A stretch of DNA of 64,000 nt from positions 3,162,001-3,226,000 of the forward strand of contig NZ_CP006842.1 in the NCBI RefSeq assembly GCF_000626675.1, written 5' to 3'. The stretch comes from Corynebacterium glyciniphilum AJ 3170 (lineage in GTDB: Bacteria; Actinomycetota; Actinomycetes; Mycobacteriales; Mycobacteriaceae). Positions 17,882-27,199 of the stretch are shown here, one piece after another; the stretch's first letter is position 1, and each line of letters starts with the position of its first letter. The notes beneath the pieces are model-generated. The model had not been told where the DNA came from. It did not search any database and saw only the letters and a program-made list of their open reading frames with translations. A program made the position numbers and the translations under genes.

Positions 17882-17936
17882 GCTGCCTCCTTCAGGCATC
17901 GTGAATTCCCGGTACTCCCCGGGAACCGGGCAAGGG

Positions 17937-18920
17937 TCAGAAGGTTGCCGCGATGACTTCAGCGGTTCGGGTGACACCCCTGTTGGTCATGTGGACCGGC
18001 AGGTTGTAGCCGGACACGTTCGTGGTGTCGATGACGCCGGCGATCAGGCGGACATCGTCGGGGGCGCATTCGCCGCGTCCTGCGGTGGCACCACGAATGT
18101 CGGCGAAGACGACATTGTCGCGTGAGCGGGCGGACACGAGTTCCTTCGACCAGTTGTGGATGTTCACCTCGGCGTCACGAATCCAGAAGGCAGGGATTCC
18201 GATGTCCCCCGGGATCATCTCGACATGGAGGAGGCACTGCTCAGCGGTCTCCGGCTTGGAGATCGTCGGGTAATCGGCCACCGTGATCCTGGCGTTGGGG
18301 GCGGCCGCCTTGATGCGGTTGATCGCGTCGTTCATCGCACGGGTCCACAGACCCTTCTGCTCCGCATAACGCTGGTTGAGGTTGAGGTAGGTGTCGGGCA
18401 AGCCGTTGGCCAGGACCTTGCCCATCAGCCAGCTGTAGGAGTCGTTGAACCCGAACTGGATGACCACGTTCGTCGTGTCGGCGTTAAGCGCCCTGTCAGC
18501 GAGCGCGTTGTCGATCTCACCCTTCAGCGTCATCGCCGGAGCTGCGGGTGAGTACGCCATCGCACCCGGGCAGGAGTAGTCACGGACGGCGAGTCCGGTC
18601 ATCCGCCCGATCTGCCGCGGGGTGTTGGTCGAGGACTGGCCGCATCCGTGGGCGGTGTACTGGGACAACGGAGCCGCCAGACCGGTGTCGATCGGGATAC
18701 CGGCCTGCTCCGCGGCTTGCCGGACCTTGGCACCGACGGTCTCGGCCGGGGTCGGGTTCGAGAGGTACGAGTCGCCGAAAGTGACCAGGTTCCTCGCGTC
18801 TGCCGCCTCTGCATGCGGGCTCGCTACGACCGCCCCTGCGACCACAACGCTCCACGCTGCCACCAGAGCGAGGGCAGCCCCCCTCACCGTCACTTTACCG
18901 GCTGTGATGTTCTTCGCCAC
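17937..18920 (-). CDS. Secreted SGNH-hydrolase lipase/esterase
   Basis: 327 aa from a GTG at 18920 with GGAAGG 7 nt upstream; upstream in-frame ATGs lack an RBS. The Sec signal peptide ends near PHAEA/ADARN. SGNH block I is FGDSYLSNP (nucleophile Ser), the Gly block lies around HGCGQSSTN, the Asn block is FGFNDSY, and a C-terminal DVRLIAG...LPVHMTNRG supplies Asp/His. The paired Cys residues are typical of actinobacterial secreted esterases related to cutinase-like GDSL enzymes. It is the first gene of the lipase, acyl-CoA ligase, oleate hydratase operon. Confidence 0.88.
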   Translation of the reverse strand: MAKNITAGKVTVRGAALALVAAWSVVVAGAVVASPHAEAADARNLVTFGDSYLSNPTPAETVGAKVRQAAEQAGIPIDTGLAAPLSQYTAHGCGQSSTNTPRQIGRMTGLAVRDYSCPGAMAYSPAAPAMTLKGEIDNALADRALNADTTNVVIQFGFNDSYSWLMGKVLANGLPDTYLNLNQRYAEQKGLWTRAMNDAINRIKAAAPNARITVADYPTISKPETAEQCLLHVEMIPGDIGIPAFWIRDAEVNIHNWSKELVSARSRDNVVFADIRGATAGRGECAPDDVRLIAGVIDTTNVSGYNLPVHMTNRGVTRTAEVIAATF

Positions 18921-19348
18921 TGAAGTACCTTCCATGCAGAAATAGTGCCCCAAGAGAAAATTCGAACCGCGGTCCCTTGCTTTCTCCGCGTTTGAGGGCA
19001 GGACGGTATAACAGTACTCCGACGATTAAATATCGGCGATAATTCCGGGGGGAATATGCGGTCCATATGGACCATGCATCTTCTTTATGCCTCCTCCTCC
19101 GGCAGGCGAATTTAACACACTCTAAACATTACTACTACAGTGCTACCACCTGGTTAAATATAAAAAGCAGTAATGACCGTCAGGACATTTTCCTGTCGGA
19201 GACGAATACTTCCGCAATACTCACTTATACAGTCTCGTCGAGCACCGGAGAAATACCTCGCCGAGGCGCCGCGGATTCGACCTGTTCGATCATCTGCGCC
19301 TTAAAGACCGGCCACGGTCACGAACACGGAAGATTCGCTTTCCGCCCC
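18921..19348. other. Low-GC intergenic region holding the lipase-operon promoter
   Basis: 428 bp without a convincing gene and visibly richer in A+T than the surrounding coding DNA. On the minus strand, TTATAC (19011-19006) is a plausible -10 for the lipase operon. A TTTAAC (19111) / GTTAAA (19153) inverted pair and a CAGGA...TCCTG hairpin also lie here. The GntR-type regulator gene ends at 19349. Confidence 0.6.
19060..19073. promoter_or_regulatory. 14-bp perfect palindrome GGTCCATATGGACC, operator candidate
   Basis: A perfect dyad located about 50 bp upstream of the candidate -10 of the lipase/ligase/oleate hydratase operon, in low-GC DNA. Its size suits a TetR- or GntR-type dimer. No ligand is known. 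Confidence 0.4.
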
Positions 19349-20818
19349 CTACGCCTCCCCCACGAGCCGTGCCCACAGCGCCGGATCAAAGGTCGTGGGC
19401 GACACATGCACCATGTGCCGCACCGCGTTGTCGAGCTTCGCCCGCCATACCCGGAGGGCGCCGTCGACATTGCCCGACAACAGCGCGTTGAGAATGTACC
19501 GGTCATCGCCCACAATGCGCTGTACCGCCGGGGTGTAGTCCAGCTGCAGCACCGATATGAACATGCGTAGGCGCAGCGTGAGCGCGTGGAACACCCGGGA
19601 TGACTGCGGCAGGCCACTGGCGTCGGCAAGTGTCTGCTGGAAATGCAGGTCCGCCTGGTCCACGTCGGACGCGGTACCGTGCTCGGCCGCAGCCACGACG
19701 GCACGCAACGCCAACTGGGGTGCCAGCATCTGCTGTCGGGAACGGCCCGAGCACGCCCGCAGCAGGACGCGGCCCACCTGCAGCCGCGCCGCGTACAAGT
19801 CGATGATGTCGCTGCCGGTGACCAGCGGCAGGGCGAACGAGCCACCCGTCGCGGTGAGCAGGCCGTCGTCCACCAGCCGTCGCATCGCCGACCGGACCGC
19901 TGACACGGGAATCTCCATGTGGTTCGCCAGCCGGGTACTCGTCACGCGGTCACCGGGGCGGAATCCGGCGTTCATGATCTCCTTGCGCAGGGCGATCGCA
20001 ATCTGTTCGGTGACCGATATTTCGTTCTGAAGACGTCTCGGTGTCGCCTCCGTGCGTGCGTTGGAGGGCGGGGGATACTCGGCAAGAGATAAGTAATTCG
20101 AGTCAAAATCAGGATCGTTTTTCGTCCGACGGCCCCCGGCGGCGCCTCCCTCGGCACGTTCCCACTGCAGCCCGTGCAACCCGTGGCCCACGGCGACAGA
20201 CACCTGTGCCAGCAGGTCACCGGGGATCGCGTCCACCGTCGGGACACACGCGTCCAGGACAGCGGAAAGCTGACCAAGGAAGCCATCCCAACTCTGGCCA
20301 CCCGGCTCCCACATGACGCGGACCAGCCCGGCCGGCAGGCTCTCATCACCAGCGTCGAACGTCGCCTGACTCTGCGGCCACCCCGACACACCCGCCACCC
20401 TCAGCGCCGCCATCAACGACGTCGCACGTCGCTCCGACGCCTGCCGCTCACCACTACGCACACTGCCCTGACCAGTTCCTCTACCACCGTCACCCTCGCC
20501 GTCGCGTTCCTCGAAAAACAGGGTCACCCGCGGGTACTCCACCCGAAACCCGGTAATCCACAAGTCACCCGATGTCGGCACCACAACTGACGTCGTGTCG
20601 TCCGACCCCGCCCGGATCCGGCGCATCGCCCGGCTGACCACCGGCTGGCTCAGCCCCGTCATCAACGCGATGCGGCGGGTGGAGTAGTCACGCCCCCCGA
20701 CCCGCGGGCCTGCGGTCGCCAGGACGCCGGCGACGACCTCATCCGCCACCTCCTGAACTCGGGGCCGCCCCCGGGGTGGCGACGTCTCCGGAATGTCAAC
20801 GGGGGAATCAGGACCCAT
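19349..20818 (-). CDS. GntR/FadR-type regulator with an extra N-terminal HTH
   Basis: 489 aa from the ATG at 20818 (GTG codons at 20836 and 20842 are alternatives), twice the length of a normal GntR regulator. Residues ~15-75 form a first helix-turn-helix (YSTRRIALMTGLSQPVVSRAMRRIRAG). Residues ~80-270 are a novel middle domain. From ~275 there is a GntR wHTH (ISVTEQIAIALRKEIMNAGFRPGDRVTSTRLANHMEIPVSAVRSAMRRLVDDGLL) followed by a helical FCD-like ligand domain. It is transcribed divergently from putA (start 20999), so proline-utilisation control is the natural hypothesis. FCD domains bind small carboxylic acids. Confidence 0.8.
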   Translation of the reverse strand: MGPDSPVDIPETSPPRGRPRVQEVADEVVAGVLATAGPRVGGRDYSTRRIALMTGLSQPVVSRAMRRIRAGSDDTTSVVVPTSGDLWITGFRVEYPRVTLFFEERDGEGDGGRGTGQGSVRSGERQASERRATSLMAALRVAGVSGWPQSQATFDAGDESLPAGLVRVMWEPGGQSWDGFLGQLSAVLDACVPTVDAIPGDLLAQVSVAVGHGLHGLQWERAEGGAAGGRRTKNDPDFDSNYLSLAEYPPPSNARTEATPRRLQNEISVTEQIAIALRKEIMNAGFRPGDRVTSTRLANHMEIPVSAVRSAMRRLVDDGLLTATGGSFALPLVTGSDIIDLYAARLQVGRVLLRACSGRSRQQMLAPQLALRAVVAAAEHGTASDVDQADLHFQQTLADASGLPQSSRVFHALTLRLRMFISVLQLDYTPAVQRIVGDDRYILNALLSGNVDGALRVWRAKLDNAVRHMVHVSPTTFDPALWARLVGEA

Positions 20819-20998
20819 AAGCACATCGTGCCACACCGTCACCCTCGTTTACCGATTTTTGACTCAAAGTGTCTCCCGTGCCGTAACTGGCACTGCCGGT
20901 GATGCGGAGGATGCGCCGATACTCGACCAGTATCGGTGCCAAGACAGGCACGTCACCATGAACAACATCGATCAAGAAAGCATCCGAGGAGGACAACC

Positions 20999-23900
20999 AT
21001 GACGACCGCGAAACCCGCAGCTGACAAGGGAACGACCACCACAACCGGCTCCCAGGCGAGCGCAACAGCCGGACACACCGGCGTCTCCACCGACCACCTC
21101 GGATCCCTCGCCGACGCTGCCGTCGCCAAGGTCACCGCCTGGCTCACCGCCAGCAGGAACTCCACGGCGAAGGCCAACCCCTCCGCCGAGCGTCTTTCGG
21201 CAGTCCTCTCGGACCCCAACGGCCTGGACTTCACCGTCGGCTTCGTCGACCGCGTCGTACGCACCGAGGACCAGCGCGCCGCCGGCCGCGCACTCTCCGA
21301 ACTCGGCGCCATCATGCCTGACACCCTCAGCGCCCTCGACAAGGCCCAGATCAGGATGGGCTCTGCCCTGGCTCCCGTCCTGCCGCAGGTCGTGGTCCCT
21401 GCCGCCCGGCAGCGCATCCGCTCGATGGTCGGCCACATGATCGTGGACGCCCGCGACAACAAGCTCGGCAAGGCCGTGGCAGAGCTCACCGCCGGCGGCC
21501 ACCGTCTCAACATCAACCTTCTCGGCGAGGCCGTGCTCGGCGAGAAAGAAGCCGACAACCACCTCGAGGAGACCCGTCGCCTGCTCGCCCGCGAGGACGT
21601 CGACTACGTCTCCATCAAGGCGTCCTCCATCGCCTCCCGGATCAGCCTCTGGGGCTTCGACGAGACCGTCGACTACATCGTCGAGCGTCTCACCCCGCTC
21701 TACATCGAGGCCGCCCGCGCGCCGAAAGGCTCCAAGTTCATCAACCTGGACATGGAGGAGTACCGCGACCTCACCCTGACCATCGCCGTCTTCCGTCGTC
21801 TGCTCAGCCTGCCGGAGACGAAGAACCTCGAGGCCGGCATCGTCCTGCAGGCCTACCTGCCCGACGCCCTCGGCGCGATCCAGGAGCTCTCCGCCTTCGC
21901 CGACCAGCGCGTCTCCGACGGCGGCGCCGGCATCAAGGTCCGCCTGGTCAAGGGCGCCAACCTGGCCATGGAGACCGTACACGCTGAGGTCGCCGACTGG
22001 CCGGTCACCACCTGCGATTCCAAGCAGTCCACCGACGCCAACTACAAGCTGGTCCTGGACTGGACGATGCATCAGGAGAACATGCGCGGACTGCGCCTGG
22101 GTGTCGCCGGGCACAACCTCTTCGACATCGCCTTCGCCCACCTGCTCTCCGTGGAGCGCGGCGTGACCGACCGCGTCGAGTTCGAGATGCTGCAGGGAAT
22201 GGCCACCGAGCAGGCGGACGCCGTGAGCTCCGACGTGGGCCAGCTGCTGCTCTACGTCCCGGCCGTGCGCCCCCAGGAGTTCGACGTCGCCATCTCCTAC
22301 CTGGTGCGCCGCCTCGAGGAGAACGCCGCCAGCGCCAACTTCATGTCCGGCATCTTCGACCTCGAGCCCGGCAACGACATCTTCCGCCGCGAAGAGGCCC
22401 GCTTCCGGTCCTCCCTCGGTGACCTCTCCGAGCTGCTCGAGGCCAACGGCTACACCGCTCCACTGCCGAACCACCGCCAGGACCGCAGTGCCGAGGTCGA
22501 GCCGTCCTCCGATGAGCTCGCCGCGTCCTACACCGCGGCGGACGGTGGCCTGCCGGTCTTCCACAACGAGCCCGACACCGACCCGTCCCTGCCCGCGAAC
22601 CAGCAGTGGGCCGCCAACGCCATCGACACCTCCACCAAGGACGGTTGGCTCGATGCCCAGACCGCGCCGACAATCGTCGCCGACGATGAGATCGACGCCC
22701 TGGTCACCTCCACCCGCGACGCCGCCGACGAGTGGGCCTCCCTGCCCGCCGCCGAGCGTGCCGCGATCCTCTACCGCACCGCCGACCTGCTCGCCGCCCG
22801 CCGGGGCCACCTGGTGTCCATCGCTGCCGCCGAGGTCGGTAAGGCCGTCTCCCAGGCCGACACCGAGATCTCCGAGGCCATCGACTTCGCCCGCTACTAC
22901 GCACACCACGCGCTGGAGCTCGGCGACGTCGACAACGCCCGCTTCACCCCGGACCAGGTCGTCCTGGTCACCCCGCCGTGGAACTTCCCGCTGGCCATCC
23001 CCGCCGGCTCCACCTTCGCCGCCCTGGCGGCCGGCGCCGCGGTGATCCACAAGCCGTCGAAGCCCACCCCTCACTGCTCCATGGCCATCCTGGACGCCCT
23101 GTGGGACGCCGGCGTGCCCCGCGACGTCCTCCGCGGCGTCTACCCCGCCGACCGCACGGCCGGCCGCTCCCTGGTGAGCCACCCGTCAGTGGACCGCGTG
23201 ATCCTCACCGGCGCCTCCGAGACCGCCGCGATGTTCGAGTCCTGGCGCCCCGAGCTCACGATCAACGCCGAGACGTCCGGCAAGAACGGCATCATCGTCA
23301 CCCCCGCCGCCGACCGCGACCTCGCCGTCGCCGACATGGTGTACTCCGCCTTCGGCCACGCCGGCCAGAAGTGCTCGGCAGCTTCCCTGGGCATCCTCGT
23401 CGGCAGCGTGTACTCCTCGGAGCGCTTCCGCCGTCAGCTCGTCGATGCCGCGTCGTCGATGATCATCGACTGGCCCACCAACATGCGTGCCGACATGGGC
23501 CCGCTCACCGAGCTGCCCAGCGACAAGCTTGAGCGCGCCCTGACCACCCTGGAGGACGGTGAGACCTGGCTGCTCAAGCCGCGGCAGCTCGATGACTCCG
23601 GCCGTCTGTGGTCACCGGGCATCAAGGACGGCGTGAAGCCCGGCTCGTTCTTCCACCTCACCGAGGTCTTCGGCCCGGTCCTGGGCCTGATGAAGGCCGA
23701 GGACCTGGATGAGGCCATCACCCTGCAGAACGCCACCGACTTCGGTCTGACCGGTGGTATCCAGAGCCTCGATCCTGCCGAGGTCCGCACCTGGGTGGAG
23801 CGCATCGAGGTCGGCAACGCCTACGTCAACCGCGGTATCACCGGCGCGATCGTGCAGCGTCAGTCCTTCGGCGGCTGGAAGCAGTCTTCCGTGGGCCTGG

Positions 23901-24625
23901 GGTCCAAGGCCGGCGGCCCGAACTACGTGATGCTCATGGGCAGCTGGTCCGACGACACCGCCGTCCCCTCGGCAGTGGCTCCCACCGGCTCTGCACCTGT
24001 GGACGGCTACATTGCCGAGCTGCAGCGCACCGGCGCATTGTCGGACGCCGACGCTGCCTGGCTCGCTGAAGCAGGGCGCTCCGACATCGACGCCTGGGAG
24101 ACCGAGTTCGGCACTCCTCGTGATGTCACCGGCCTGACCGCCGAGGCGAACATCTTCCGGTACCGCCCCGCGCACGTGGTGTTGCGGATCAGCGCAGACG
24201 CCCGTCCCGTCGAGGTCGCCCGGGCCGTCATCGCCGCCCACCGCGCCGGCTCCCCGGTGCGTGTGGTGGTGGACCCTGCGGTCCGCTCCGAGGTCTCGGA
24301 CGTCCTGGCCGCCTCGGTCCGGCTCGGTGTCGGTGAGCAGCCGGTCACCGCAGACGACGATTCATTCGCCACCCGCCTGTCCGCCGGAGTGCTGGACGAC
24401 GGCGTCGGCGCCCGGGTACGCGTGATCGGCACGCGAAACCCGGAGACGTTGGAGCAGCTGGCCGACCGTCCCGAGGTGTGCCTGCTTAACGACGAGGTCA
24501 CGGCGTCGGGCCGCGTCGAGTTGCGCCTGTGGCTCAAGGAGCAGGCCGTGTCCATGACACTGCACCGCTTCGGTAACCCGAGCACCGAGTTCCACGCCCT
24601 CGCTGACGAGATCCGGCGCGGGTAG
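20999..24625 (+). CDS. putA: Bifunctional proline dehydrogenase / L-glutamate-gamma-semialdehyde dehydrogenase (PutA)
   Basis: Oxidises proline to glutamate in two steps. 1208 aa from the ATG at 20999, which has GAGGAGG upstream; an in-frame GTG at 20936 has none. The FAD-binding PRODH barrel covers roughly residues 100-490 (YVSIKASSI, RLVKGANLAMETV, GVAGHNLFDIAFAHLL, RRLEENAASANFMSG). The aldehyde dehydrogenase domain spans ~550-1000, with VTPPWNFPLAIP, the catalytic Glu in INAETSGKNG and the catalytic Cys in HAGQKCSAAS. A further C-terminal domain (~1010-1208) follows. There is no N-terminal ribbon-helix-helix, so it is not self-regulating; the divergent GntR protein is the likely regulator. 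Confidence 0.96.
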   Translation: MTTAKPAADKGTTTTTGSQASATAGHTGVSTDHLGSLADAAVAKVTAWLTASRNSTAKANPSAERLSAVLSDPNGLDFTVGFVDRVVRTEDQRAAGRALSELGAIMPDTLSALDKAQIRMGSALAPVLPQVVVPAARQRIRSMVGHMIVDARDNKLGKAVAELTAGGHRLNINLLGEAVLGEKEADNHLEETRRLLAREDVDYVSIKASSIASRISLWGFDETVDYIVERLTPLYIEAARAPKGSKFINLDMEEYRDLTLTIAVFRRLLSLPETKNLEAGIVLQAYLPDALGAIQELSAFADQRVSDGGAGIKVRLVKGANLAMETVHAEVADWPVTTCDSKQSTDANYKLVLDWTMHQENMRGLRLGVAGHNLFDIAFAHLLSVERGVTDRVEFEMLQGMATEQADAVSSDVGQLLLYVPAVRPQEFDVAISYLVRRLEENAASANFMSGIFDLEPGNDIFRREEARFRSSLGDLSELLEANGYTAPLPNHRQDRSAEVEPSSDELAASYTAADGGLPVFHNEPDTDPSLPANQQWAANAIDTSTKDGWLDAQTAPTIVADDEIDALVTSTRDAADEWASLPAAERAAILYRTADLLAARRGHLVSIAAAEVGKAVSQADTEISEAIDFARYYAHHALELGDVDNARFTPDQVVLVTPPWNFPLAIPAGSTFAALAAGAAVIHKPSKPTPHCSMAILDALWDAGVPRDVLRGVYPADRTAGRSLVSHPSVDRVILTGASETAAMFESWRPELTINAETSGKNGIIVTPAADRDLAVADMVYSAFGHAGQKCSAASLGILVGSVYSSERFRRQLVDAASSMIIDWPTNMRADMGPLTELPSDKLERALTTLEDGETWLLKPRQLDDSGRLWSPGIKDGVKPGSFFHLTEVFGPVLGLMKAEDLDEAITLQNATDFGLTGGIQSLDPAEVRTWVERIEVGNAYVNRGITGAIVQRQSFGGWKQSSVGLGSKAGGPNYVMLMGSWSDDTAVPSAVAPTGSAPVDGYIAELQRTGALSDADAAWLAEAGRSDIDAWETEFGTPRDVTGLTAEANIFRYRPAHVVLRISADARPVEVARAVIAAHRAGSPVRVVVDPAVRSEVSDVLAASVRLGVGEQPVTADDDSFATRLSAGVLDDGVGARVRVIGTRNPETLEQLADRPEVCLLNDEVTASGRVELRLWLKEQAVSMTLHRFGNPSTEFHALADEIRRG

Positions 24626-24690
24626 GTCCGCCGGCGGTTGCCCCGGAGGTACAGCGGAATAGCAGCCCGGGCATCCGCGTTGAACCGGTC

Positions 24691-25422
24691 GTGAACATCG
24701 ATATCTGGTCCGACGTCGCCTGCCCCTGGTGCTATATCGGCAAACGCCGGTTTGAATCCGCTCTCGCAGCTTTTCCGCAGCGTGATGAGGTCACGGTGAC
24801 CTGGCACTCCTACCAGCTCGACCCGTCGCTGCCCGAACACGACGACCGCTCCGAAGCGGAGTATCTCTCCACCGCCAAGGGAATGCCTGTCGACCAGGTC
24901 CGCCAGATGTTTGGTCACGTCACGGAACAGGCCGCCGCAGAGGGGCTGGAATACGACTTCGATGCACTGGTCGTCGCCAACTCGATGAAGGCCCACCAGC
25001 TGATCCAGCTGGCGAAGGAATCGGAGGGCAAGGACGCCACCGGCGCCGTGGACATCGTGGAGGAAGCCCTGTTCCGCGCCCACTTCGAGGACGGCGAAGA
25101 CATCGGCTCGGCGGACGTCCTGACGCGCATCGGCGTCGCCGCAGGGTTGGACGCCGAGGACATCGCCGCCGAGCTGCAGAGCGGCTCACGGATCCCCGCC
25201 GTGCAGGCCGATGTCCGGCGGGCTGCGTCCCTCGGCCTGAACTCGGTTCCCACGTTTGTACTCGACATGAACCTCGCCGTTCCCGGCGCGCAGCCCGTCG
25301 AGGTGTTCAGCCGTGCCCTGGAGCAGCAGTGGGAACGCTCCCACCCGGCACCGGCAACCATCCCGACGGTCACCGGCGCCCGGGATGACGCCTCGTGCGG
25401 TCCGGAGGGCTGCCAGCTGTAG
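24691..25422 (+). CDS. DsbA-family (FrnE-like) thiol oxidoreductase
   Basis: 243 aa from a GTG start. The thioredoxin-fold active site CPWC is at residues 11-14 (SDVACPWCYIGKRRF), with no signal peptide, so it is cytoplasmic. The helical insertion and the later NSVPTFVLDM cis-Pro loop are typical of the FrnE/2-hydroxychromene-2-carboxylate isomerase-like DsbA subgroup. The C-terminus ends in a second Cys pair, CGPEGCQL. It lies 65 nt downstream of putA and is convergent with the efflux gene, whose stop is only 12 nt away. Confidence 0.9.
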   Translation: MNIDIWSDVACPWCYIGKRRFESALAAFPQRDEVTVTWHSYQLDPSLPEHDDRSEAEYLSTAKGMPVDQVRQMFGHVTEQAAAEGLEYDFDALVVANSMKAHQLIQLAKESEGKDATGAVDIVEEALFRAHFEDGEDIGSADVLTRIGVAAGLDAEDIAAELQSGSRIPAVQADVRRAASLGLNSVPTFVLDMNLAVPGAQPVEVFSRALEQQWERSHPAPATIPTVTGARDDASCGPEGCQL

Positions 25423-25434
25423 CCAGCTGTAGCT

Positions 25435-27096
25435 CTACGGCTGCTCCTGCTTCGTGCGTCCCGTGCCGTCCTTGCCCCGGATGAAGATCAGGCTGGCGAG
25501 CGCGCCGATCACCGCGAGAATGGCGGCGATGATGAAGATGCCGTGCAGCCCGTCAATGAAGAAGCCGAGGGTCTCACGGGCGAACTCGGGCGACATCTTC
25601 GCGATCTCCTGGAACAGCCCCCCTTCGGCCGCATCGCGGAGCTGCCCTTCCATTGCCGGCGGCATCCCCGGCGGGAACTGCATGCCGTCGATGCCCGCGT
25701 TGACGCGGTCGGAGAGATAGGCCCCGTAGACCGCCACACCGAACGCGGTACCCAACGGCAGGGCGGTGTTCGCCAGCCCGGTGGCCATACCGGTGCGTTC
25801 GGACGGCACCACCGCCACGGCCAGGGACATCACGTGCGGCAGCATCAGCCCGGTGCCGGCGCCCAGCACCAGGTACATCGGCAACAGGTCCGCCCAGCCG
25901 GAGTCGACGTCCATCACCAGGCCCAGCATCAGCCCGCCGGCGACGACCAGCATGCCCACCGCCTGGACCACGCCGACCGGCACCCAGCGCACCAGAGCGA
26001 TCCCCACCGCGGAGAACACCACCATGGGTACCGCCAGGGCACTGGAGACGTAGCCGATCTCCAGGGCGGACAGTTCCAGCTGCCCGGCGAGCCACAGGAT
26101 GATGAAGGGCATCATGCCGAAGCTGAACATGCGGGAGGCGAAGGCGTTGAAGGTGACCGTGGCGAAAGAGGGGATCCGGAAGAGTCGGAAGTCGACCATC
26201 GCACGATCCCGTTTGGACAGTTCGAAGAGAACCAGGGCGGCGAACAGCAGCACGCCGGCGGCCAGCGCGGCAATGATGATCTCGCTGGTCCACCCCTGTT
26301 CCTGCCCGTCGATGATGCCGTAGTTGACCAGGACCAGCGAAACAATGATGAGCACCATCGCCCATGGCGAGATCCGGGCGCCGCGCAGGGCACCGGACGT
26401 CCCGCCGACGCTGTCCTGCCGGGCCGCACGCCGGGCCTCCCGCTCCTCGCGGTGCAGGTCAGGGATGAACACGAGCGTGGCGATCATGACGACGATGCCG
26501 ATGGGGATGTTGATCGCGAAGATCCACTCCCAGGTACCGGTCTCCACCAGCGCGCCACCGACCAGGGGGCCGAATGCGCTGGCGGCACCGCCGATGCCCA
26601 TCATCGCGGCAACCGACCGGGTGCGCTTCGCCGAGGACGTCGGGTCAGCAGGGTCGAAGGCGTCAGCCAACAGCGGGGTACATGTCCCGAAGACCAGCGC
26701 GCCTCCGGCACCCTGCAACGCACGGAAGGCGATGATCCCGGCCTCCGTCCCGGTCAGGATGCAACCGATCGACGCCCCGAGGAACAGGACATGACCGATG
26801 AGGAAGATCCGTCGTCGTCCGATGATGTCCGACAGGCTCGCGGCGGCGAGCATGAGGGAGGCGAAGGTCAGACTGTAGGCGTTGATGACCCACTGGGCAC
26901 CGGACAATGACAGTCCCAGGTCCGCAGTAATCGCCGGAAGGGCGACCAGGACGATGGTGATGTCGATGGTCATCATCACCGTCGACAGTGCTGCCACAGT
27001 CAGGCTCCAGCCCACGGGACGCGGGGCTGGCAGCCGGTGTCGCCCTGCGGAGCGTCGGAGGTTCGCCGAAGAAGGCGCCGGGGAGTTCGCAGTCAT
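25435..27096 (-). CDS. MFS drug:H+ antiporter, DHA2 (EmrB/QacA) family
   Basis: 553 aa from the ATG at 27096 (an upstream GTG at 27174 has no RBS). About 14 transmembrane helices are visible. Motif A-like sequence follows helix 2 (LSDIIGRRRIFLIG) and motif C-like glycine/proline patterns are in helix 5. IDITIVLVALPAITADLGLS in helix 1 carries the membrane Asp of drug antiporters. The C-terminal cytoplasmic tail is basic. It should export hydrophobic compounds using the proton gradient. It is divergent from the exopolysaccharide cluster, and its own regulator is not adjacent. Confidence 0.93.
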   Translation of the reverse strand: MTANSPAPSSANLRRSAGRHRLPAPRPVGWSLTVAALSTVMMTIDITIVLVALPAITADLGLSLSGAQWVINAYSLTFASLMLAAASLSDIIGRRRIFLIGHVLFLGASIGCILTGTEAGIIAFRALQGAGGALVFGTCTPLLADAFDPADPTSSAKRTRSVAAMMGIGGAASAFGPLVGGALVETGTWEWIFAINIPIGIVVMIATLVFIPDLHREEREARRAARQDSVGGTSGALRGARISPWAMVLIIVSLVLVNYGIIDGQEQGWTSEIIIAALAAGVLLFAALVLFELSKRDRAMVDFRLFRIPSFATVTFNAFASRMFSFGMMPFIILWLAGQLELSALEIGYVSSALAVPMVVFSAVGIALVRWVPVGVVQAVGMLVVAGGLMLGLVMDVDSGWADLLPMYLVLGAGTGLMLPHVMSLAVAVVPSERTGMATGLANTALPLGTAFGVAVYGAYLSDRVNAGIDGMQFPPGMPPAMEGQLRDAAEGGLFQEIAKMSPEFARETLGFFIDGLHGIFIIAAILAVIGALASLIFIRGKDGTGRTKQEQP

Positions 27097-27199
27097 TCCC
27101 TCACTGTATCGGAGGAAAAACCGCCACCCCTGTCGGATCTCCCTGAGAGCCTCTCCGGTAGCCAGACCGACCATTAGTGGTTAGCATGACCAACGAGCG

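Noticed and set aside
19067..19570. 167-aa frame across the AT-rich gap and into the GntR gene
   Set aside because: Most of it overlaps the regulator antisense; there is no RBS and no recognisable content.
20972..23182. 736-aa open frame antisense to putA
   Set aside because: Shadow ORF created by codon bias; it shows no domain and no start signal, and putA is clearly the real gene.
25543..26910. 455-aa His/Gln/Arg-rich frame antisense to the efflux pump
   Set aside because: The composition is that of a reversed membrane-protein gene; no start signal.
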